From Gammaproteobacteria bacterium (GTDB lineage Bacteria > Pseudomonadota > Gammaproteobacteria > Immundisolibacterales > Immundisolibacteraceae), in NCBI GenBank assembly GCA_003645395.1, contig QNFC01000052.1:1-9215 (forward strand): a stretch of 9,215 nt of DNA, read 5' to 3'. Below the pieces are notes generated by a model. It searched no databases, had not been told where the DNA came from, and saw only the letters and a program-made list of their open reading frames with translations. Below, one piece after another: positions 5,077 to 9,215 of the stretch. Numbering within the stretch: position 1 is the stretch's first letter; each line of letters starts with the position of its first letter. A program made the position numbers and the translations under genes.

Positions 5077-5991
5077 GTGGAACAAATTGCTCATCAGCAA
5101 GTCGCCACTTACCTGCACCATCTCGCCTACGAAAAAAACTACTCCCCCAGAACTTGCGAAAGCTATCGCCGCGACCTTACGCGGGTGGTCCAGTACCTTG
5201 ATCAGCAGGAGCTAACCAACTGGCCACAGATAACCGCTCAACAGGTGCGCGGACTCGTCGCCTGGCAACACCGTCGGGGATTAAGCGGTAAAACCATTGG
5301 CCGCTGCCTGTCAGCACTTCGCGGGCTATACAACTATCTTGCGCGAGAAGGACTCTGCCAACACAACCCTGCTCACAAAATTTCGGCCCCTAAATCGGTA
5401 CAGAAACTGCCCACCACGCTGGACGTTGACCAGGCCTCGCAACTGCTCGACGGGGAGTTCAGTGATCCGCTACAACTTCGTGACCGCGCGATGATGGAGC
5501 TGTTTTACTCGTCAGGGTTACGGCTCAGTGAGCTCCAACAGCTCGACTTAACCGATATAGATATGGCTACAGCCTCTGTCAACGTAGTCGGCAAAAGTAA
5601 TCGGCAACGAATACTGCCCGTGGGCAGCAAGGCAATTTTGGCCCTACAACGCTGGTATAAAGCCAGGCCACAACTGGCTGACGATAACGAACAGGCCATT
5701 TTCGTCAGCCAACGCGGCACCCGCATTAGCCGGCGCGCCATTCAGAGTCGGCTACGTCACTGGTCGAAAAAGCAGGGATTACGCCAGCCCCTGCACCCAC
5801 ACATGCTGCGCCACTCCTTTGCCAGCCATATGCTGGAATCAAGCGGCGACCTGCGGGCGGTACAGGAACTGCTAGGCCACGCCAACCTTGCGACCACTCA
5901 AATCTATACCCATCTTGATTATCAACACCTGGCAAAGGTCTACGATCAGAGCCATCCGCGGGCAAAGAAAAAAAAGAAGCTGCCCGAGTAA
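5077..5991 (+). CDS. xerC: Tyrosine recombinase XerC
   Basis: Encodes a 304-residue site-specific recombinase that, with XerD, resolves chromosome dimers at dif. It has an N-terminal SAM-like DNA-binding domain (about 1-95, with SPRTCESYRRDL at 23-34) and a C-terminal catalytic domain. Catalytic residues are all visible: Arg149 (SSGLRLSEL), Lys173 (VGKSNRQR), His242 and Arg245 (HMLRHSFASHML), His268 (LGHANLATTQ) and the nucleophile Tyr277 (QIYTHLDY). The β-hairpin motif reads GKS where GKG is usual. The tail is unusually basic (KKKKK, 297-301 region). GTG at 5077 is the only sensible start: an in-frame TAA lies just upstream (5071-5073) and the next Met is at residue 139. No Shine-Dalgarno is evident, so coupling to the upstream DUF484 gene is plausible. 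XerC rather than XerD is supported by the dapF–DUF484 neighbours. Confidence 0.95.
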   Translation: MEQIAHQQVATYLHHLAYEKNYSPRTCESYRRDLTRVVQYLDQQELTNWPQITAQQVRGLVAWQHRRGLSGKTIGRCLSALRGLYNYLAREGLCQHNPAHKISAPKSVQKLPTTLDVDQASQLLDGEFSDPLQLRDRAMMELFYSSGLRLSELQQLDLTDIDMATASVNVVGKSNRQRILPVGSKAILALQRWYKARPQLADDNEQAIFVSQRGTRISRRAIQSRLRHWSKKQGLRQPLHPHMLRHSFASHMLESSGDLRAVQELLGHANLATTQIYTHLDYQHLAKVYDQSHPRAKKKKKLPE

Positions 5992-6146
5992 CGCCAACCA
6001 GGCCACGCCGACGCCAGACCAACATTTTGCGCTGCGCCGCCTACCACCGACTTCAACCGTCTTCGCTAGGGTAAAATGGCGCCCCTAAAACTTATTTGCC
6101 CGGTGCCAGTGCAGCAGCCGACACCCCTATTTTTGGAGCAGTAAAT
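5992..6146 (+). promoter_or_regulatory. Leader region of hslVU with a candidate -10
   Basis: This 155-nt gap is the longest on the plus strand after dapF, so hslVU may have its own promoter. TAAAAT (6072-6077) matches the -10 consensus at five of six positions; CTTCAA (6051-6056), 15 nt further up, is a weak -35 candidate resembling both sigma-70 and heat-shock elements. hslVU is a sigma-32 target in E. coli, but I could not find a properly spaced CTTGAAA/CCCCAT pair; CCCCTATTT (6124-6132) lacks a partner upstream. No intrinsic terminator for xerC is visible. Confidence 0.3.
6134..6137 (+). promoter_or_regulatory. Ribosome binding site deciding the TTG start of hslV
   Basis: GGAG at 6134-6137 stands 9 nt before TTG at 6147-6149. 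From that TTG the protein reads MEQFRGTTI, matching HslV N-termini of the propeptide-bearing kind. The longer open frame back to TTG 6096 adds 17 residues without family likeness and has no Shine-Dalgarno sequence. Confidence 0.65.
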
Positions 6147-6707
6147 TTGGAACAATTCCGCGGCACCACCATTTTGTCAGTCCGGCGCGGCAATAAAGTA
6201 GTTATTGGCGGTGATGGCCAGGTAACACTGGGCAACACCATCATGAAGGGCAACGCCCGTAAAGTCCGCCGCCTGCACCACAACAAGGTGCTCGCCGGGT
6301 TCGCCGGTGGCACGGCCGATGCATTTACTCTGTTTGAGTTATTCGATGCCAAGCTGGAGAAGCATTCCGGCAATTTGACCCGCGCCGCCGTTGAACTGGC
6401 TAAAGACTGGCGCACCGACAAAATGTTGCGCCGCCTCGAAGCACTGCTGGTGGTGGCGGATACAACCGCATCACTGGTTATATCTGGCAACGGCGATGTC
6501 ATTGAGCCGGAAAACGGCATGATCGCCATCGGCTCCGGCGGGCCCTTTGCACAGGCAGCAGCGATGGGACTGCTCGACAACGAAGCGCTTGACGCGAGGC
6601 AGATTGTTGAACGCAGCCTCGAAATCGCCGCAGAGATTTGCATCTACACCAATCATAACCGTACGATCGAAGAACTCGATACCGGCGCAAACAGAGGTAC
6701 CAAATGA
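6147..6707 (+). CDS. hslV: ATP-dependent protease peptidase subunit HslV
   Basis: Encodes the 186-residue threonine-protease subunit that forms a double hexameric ring and degrades proteins fed by HslU. The predicted nucleophile is Thr7 in RGTTILSVRRG, after removal of a six-residue MEQFRG propeptide. Other active-site residues are Asp23 (GGDGQ, mature position 17), Lys39 (mature 33) and Ser130 in IGSGGP. The block GFAGGTADAFTLFELF (51-66) and AVELAKDWRTDKMLRRLEAL (81-100) are near identical to the family. The start is TTG, chosen from the GGAG spacing and the MEQF-type N-terminus. E. coli and Pseudomonas HslV begin directly Met-Thr-Thr, whereas the MEQFxGTTI form is familiar from betaproteobacteria. 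The stop overlaps the hslU start as ATGA (6704-6707), indicating translational coupling and balanced synthesis of the two subunits. Confidence 0.96.
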   Translation: MEQFRGTTILSVRRGNKVVIGGDGQVTLGNTIMKGNARKVRRLHHNKVLAGFAGGTADAFTLFELFDAKLEKHSGNLTRAAVELAKDWRTDKMLRRLEALLVVADTTASLVISGNGDVIEPENGMIAIGSGGPFAQAAAMGLLDNEALDARQIVERSLEIAAEICIYTNHNRTIEELDTGANRGTK

Positions 6708-8095
6708 ACGCCAGTGACAACCAGCCAGCGCTAACCTCCCTCGCCTCGTCGATGACCCCGCGGGAAATTGTTCGTGAGCTGGACAAACATATCATCGGCC
6801 AGGATGACGCCAAACGCGCAGTGGCTGTCGCCCTGCGGAACCGCTGGCGCAGAATGCAGTTGAACGAAGAGTTGCGCGTTGAGGTCACGCCGAAAAACAT
6901 TCTTATGATCGGCCCGACTGGCGTTGGTAAGACCGAAATTGCCCGTCGCCTGGCAAAACTCTGTGGCGCACCCTTTATCAAAATCGAGGCAACCAAATTT
7001 ACTGAAGTTGGCTACGTTGGTCGCGACGTTGATTCCATTATTCGCGACCTGGCCGACGTCGCCATCAAACTGACCCGTGAAGAGGCCGTAAAAAAAGTTC
7101 GCCGCCAGGCAGAAGACCTCGCTGAAGAACGGATTCTCGACATTTTGTTGCCACCCCCGCGTAAAGTGGGCGACGACCAGTCCAGTTCAGACCAGGGACA
7201 GGCGCTCGACCGAGACCAGGAAACCCGGCAGAAATTTCGTAAGAAACTGCGTGAAGGCACTCTCAACGACAAAATTATTGAAGTTGAACTCAGTGGACCA
7301 TCGGTCGGTGTTGAAATCATGGCCCCACCCGGCATGGAAGAGATGACCCAACAACTGCAGGGCATGTTCCAGAACCTGTCTAACAATCGCCCACAAGCCC
7401 GCCGGGTGCGGGTCGAAGAAGCGCTGCGACTACTCACTGAAGAAGAAGCTGCGCAGTTAATCGATAGCGATGAAATCAAGCGCCGCGCCGTCGAAAACAC
7501 CGAACAAAACGGAATAATTTTTCTCGACGAAATCGATAAGGTCACTCAGCGCAGCGATACCCGTGGCGGCGGTGAGGTTTCTCGCGAGGGCGTGCAGCGG
7601 GACCTGCTACCGTTGGTAGAGGGCTGTACCGTTACCACCAAGCACGGCCCGATTAAAACCGATCACATTCTGTTTATCGCGTCCGGCGCATTTCACCTCG
7701 CCAAGCCGTCCGATCTAATCCCTGAATTGCAGGGACGACTGCCGATCCGGGTCGAGTTACAAGCACTGCGGGTTGAGGATTTTGAGCGAATTCTGGTCGA
7801 GCCCGATGCCTCGCTGACTGAGCAGGCCAGAGCCATGCTCGCTACCGAAGATACCGTCGTTCAGTTCACTGAGGATGGCGTCAAACGACTCGCCCAGACC
7901 GCGTTTGACGTTAATGAGTCGACCGAAAACATTGGTGCCAGGCGCTTGCATACTTTGATCGAACGGCTGCTTGAAAAAGTCTCTTTTGAAGCGCCCGACA
8001 AGCCCGATCAGGCAGTGGTCGTCGACGCCTCCTATGTCGATGAGCAGCTGCATGAGCTGGCGGTTGATGAGGACCTGAGCCGCTACATTCTTTAA
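6704..8095 (+). CDS. hslU: HslU, ATPase/unfoldase subunit of the HslVU protease
   Basis: Encodes a 463-residue AAA+ (Clp/Hsp100 class) hexameric unfoldase that recognises, unfolds and threads substrates into HslV. Motifs: Walker A GPTGVGKT (70-77), pore loop GYVG (103-106), the inserted I domain (roughly 115-250, with the charged linker DQSSSDQGQALDRDQ), Walker B IIFLDEID (271-278), candidate arginine finger in ELQGRLPIRV (Arg345), sensor 2 GARR (411-414) and the C-terminal EDLSRYIL, whose tail inserts into HslV. At 463 residues it is somewhat longer than the 443 of E. coli, mainly from an N-terminal extension before MTPREIV (17-23) and a longer I-domain linker. ATG 6704 is preferred over the internal Met17 because AGAGG (6693-6697) lies six bases upstream and the ATGA overlap couples it to hslV. 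Confidence 0.97.
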   Translation: MNASDNQPALTSLASSMTPREIVRELDKHIIGQDDAKRAVAVALRNRWRRMQLNEELRVEVTPKNILMIGPTGVGKTEIARRLAKLCGAPFIKIEATKFTEVGYVGRDVDSIIRDLADVAIKLTREEAVKKVRRQAEDLAEERILDILLPPPRKVGDDQSSSDQGQALDRDQETRQKFRKKLREGTLNDKIIEVELSGPSVGVEIMAPPGMEEMTQQLQGMFQNLSNNRPQARRVRVEEALRLLTEEEAAQLIDSDEIKRRAVENTEQNGIIFLDEIDKVTQRSDTRGGGEVSREGVQRDLLPLVEGCTVTTKHGPIKTDHILFIASGAFHLAKPSDLIPELQGRLPIRVELQALRVEDFERILVEPDASLTEQARAMLATEDTVVQFTEDGVKRLAQTAFDVNESTENIGARRLHTLIERLLEKVSFEAPDKPDQAVVVDASYVDEQLHELAVDEDLSRYIL

Positions 8096-8114
8096 AAACC
8101 CCGAGAACCGCACC

Positions 8115-8867
8115 ATGACAGATGACGACTCGCAGACCACCCCGTTTGGCTACAGCCAGGTGCCGATTGACCAGAAGGCAGATCGAGTGCGGGAAGTGTT
8201 TGACTCAGTGTCAAGTAAATACGATGTAATGAACGACCTCATGTCGCTTGGGCTCCACCGGGTCTGGAAACGATTTGCCACCGGATTGTGCGGCGTTCGT
8301 AGCGGCGAACAGGTGCTCGACCTTGCCGCCGGTACCGGCGACTTAACCCGGTTGCTAGTGCGGCGGGCTGGCCCCACTGGCCGGGTGGTGATGTCAGACA
8401 TTAATCGCAGCATGCTCGAGCAGGGTCGGGACCGGTTACTAGACCAGGGCATTACCGCGGGAGTGGAACTATTGCAGGCTAACGCCGAACATCTACCACT
8501 GGCCGATAACAGCTTTGATTGCATCATCATCAGCTTCGGCCTGCGTAATGTTACTGACAAGCAGGCCGCGCTGACCGAGATGCATCGGGTGTTGAAACCC
8601 GGCGGCCGAGCGTTAATTCTGGAATTTTCCAAACCCATCTCACCACTGCAGAAACCCTATGACATTTACAGCTTCAAGATACTGCCGCTACTCGGCAAAC
8701 TAATCGCCAAAGACGCCGACAGTTATCGCTACCTCGCCGAATCAATCCGCATGCATCCGGATCAGCAAACTCTAAAAGGAATGATGGAACAGGCCGGTCT
8801 CTCTCGTTGCCACTATTACAACCTCGCTGCCGGCATTGTCGCGGTGCACCGCGGTTACAAGCTGTAG
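8115..8867 (+). CDS. ubiE: Ubiquinone/menaquinone C-methyltransferase UbiE
   Basis: Encodes a 250-residue class I SAM-dependent methyltransferase that methylates the quinone ring in ubiquinone synthesis (2-polyprenyl-6-methoxy-1,4-benzoquinol) and, where present, demethylmenaquinone. The UbiE signature YDVMNDLMSLGLHRVWK is at 36-52, SAM-binding motif I VLDLAAGTGD at 67-76, the acidic residue after strand 2 in MSDINRSML (93-101), NAEHLPLADNSFD (123-135), FGLRNV (141-146), RVLKPGG (158-164) and the C-terminal GIVAVHRGYKL. Length is standard. It starts 19 nt after the hslU stop with only a weak CGAGA upstream, so read-through from hslVU is possible, though the two functions are unrelated. A ubiJ-type gene follows after 10 nt, the usual ubiE–ubiJ–ubiB order. 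Whether menaquinone is made cannot be told from this window. Confidence 0.97.
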   Translation: MTDDDSQTTPFGYSQVPIDQKADRVREVFDSVSSKYDVMNDLMSLGLHRVWKRFATGLCGVRSGEQVLDLAAGTGDLTRLLVRRAGPTGRVVMSDINRSMLEQGRDRLLDQGITAGVELLQANAEHLPLADNSFDCIIISFGLRNVTDKQAALTEMHRVLKPGGRALILEFSKPISPLQKPYDIYSFKILPLLGKLIAKDADSYRYLAESIRMHPDQQTLKGMMEQAGLSRCHYYNLAAGIVAVHRGYKL

Positions 8868-8877
8868 CCGTCATACC

Positions 8878-9215
8878 ATGCGCTTACCGTCAGCACTTAT
8901 TGGCAGCACGGAAATTATTATCGACCGCTGGCTCAACGCCAGCGGCGCCAGTCCGCTTAGCGAAGAACTAGCCGGTAAACAGCTACGTATCGAAATCGAA
9001 ACCAACGGCAACCACGGGCCGTTAACACTTCTTTTATTGCTGGACCGTAACGGCATTCGCTTGCTACAGGAAGATGCAGAGACCCTATTAACGTCGGTCG
9101 ATGCGACCATCTCAGGCACACCCGGCGCCCTGTTAGCGCTGGTGCTGGATAAAAGCGCTGATCAGGCCGAGCAACCGCGCATCAGTGGCGACCTACAGTT
9201 AGTAAGCAAACTCTC
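8878..9215 (+). CDS. ubiJ: UbiJ-type SCP2-domain protein, 3' end cut by window
   Basis: The first 112 codons are visible; the frame is still open at the window edge. The product resembles UbiJ, an accessory lipid-binding protein of the ubiquinone-synthesis complex that carries an SCP2 (sterol-carrier-like) domain. Seen features are LAGKQLRIEI (31-40), a hydrophobic strand LTLLLLLDRNGIRLL (49-63), and the family-typical VDATISGTPGALLAL (74-88) followed by ISGDLQLV (102-109). The ATG lies 10 nt after the ubiE stop, without a good Shine-Dalgarno, so coupling to ubiE is likely. In related genomes ubiB follows; that would lie beyond 9215. Confidence 0.87.
   Translation, partial: MRLPSALIGSTEIIIDRWLNASGASPLSEELAGKQLRIEIETNGNHGPLTLLLLLDRNGIRLLQEDAETLLTSVDATISGTPGALLALVLDKSADQAEQPRISGDLQLVSKL

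Noticed and set aside
5726..6025. Minus-strand 99-codon frame across the xerC end and the following gap
   Set aside because: Most of it is antisense to the conserved XerC catalytic domain; the translation is low-complexity Gly/Arg-rich, with no start context.
6124..6132. Sigma-32 -10 element (CCCCTATTT) before hslV
   Set aside because: No CTTGAAA-like -35 at 13-15 nt upstream, and it lies too close to the ribosome binding site.
6096..6146. 17-residue N-terminal extension of HslV starting at TTG 6096
   Set aside because: No Shine-Dalgarno sequence, no family likeness, and the GGAG-preceded TTG at 6147 gives the expected MEQF...GTTI start.
7012..7545. Long minus-strand frame inside hslU, and similar long antisense frames in hslV, ubiE and dapF
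   Set aside because: Serine/arginine-rich translations without motifs, fully opposite strongly conserved coding sequence; these are shadows of the codon bias of the real genes.

Overview
The window looks like chromosomal core-genome sequence from an aerobic gammaproteobacterium. This is inferred from the gene content: a periplasmic dihaem cytochrome c4 divergent from engB, the dapF–DUF484–xerC block, an ATGA-coupled hslV–hslU pair, and ubiE followed by a ubiJ-type SCP2 gene. No phage, plasmid, CRISPR, tRNA or rRNA signal was seen. All protein-family calls rest on motifs read by eye.

Layout. Positions 1-151 hold a plus-strand reading frame, cut by the window edge, that resembles the C-terminal half of a thioredoxin-fold protein but carries an in-frame TAG; it runs head-on into the cytochrome gene. 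Cytochrome c4 (132-788, minus) and engB (958-1560, plus) diverge from a 169-bp region with short repeats. A cysQ-type phosphatase (1603-2406, minus) converges on engB and diverges from a DUF815-family AAA ATPase (2485-3363, plus). From there everything reads rightward: dapF (3534), the DUF484/YigA gene (4369), xerC (5077), hslV (6147), hslU (6704), ubiE (8115) and the truncated ubiJ (8878 to the window end).

The most unusual structure is the DUF815–dapF gap. It is filled almost exactly by a 168-bp element (3360-3527) bounded by 22-bp inverted repeats with 20 matching positions, with TTAA at each outer end and nested smaller stems inside. It looks like a MITE or Correia-like element inserted between two genes that were once about 8 nt apart. 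The DUF815 stop codon lies inside the left repeat and dapF begins 6 nt after the right one. It contains a 49-codon open frame that ends 2 nt before dapF.

How the genes work together: dapF makes meso-diaminopimelate for peptidoglycan and lysine; xerC resolves chromosome dimers; hslVU is the ATP-dependent two-component protease; ubiE and ubiJ serve ubiquinone synthesis; cytochrome c4 carries electrons to terminal oxidases; engB supports 50S ribosome assembly; cysQ removes the sulfate-assimilation by-product pAp. Several starts differ from the longest open frame: cytochrome c4, cysQ, DUF815 and DUF484 start at internal ATGs, xerC at GTG and hslV at TTG. Apart from the gap element and the left-edge remnant, the window is ordinary housekeeping sequence, and I found no undescribed multi-gene system.
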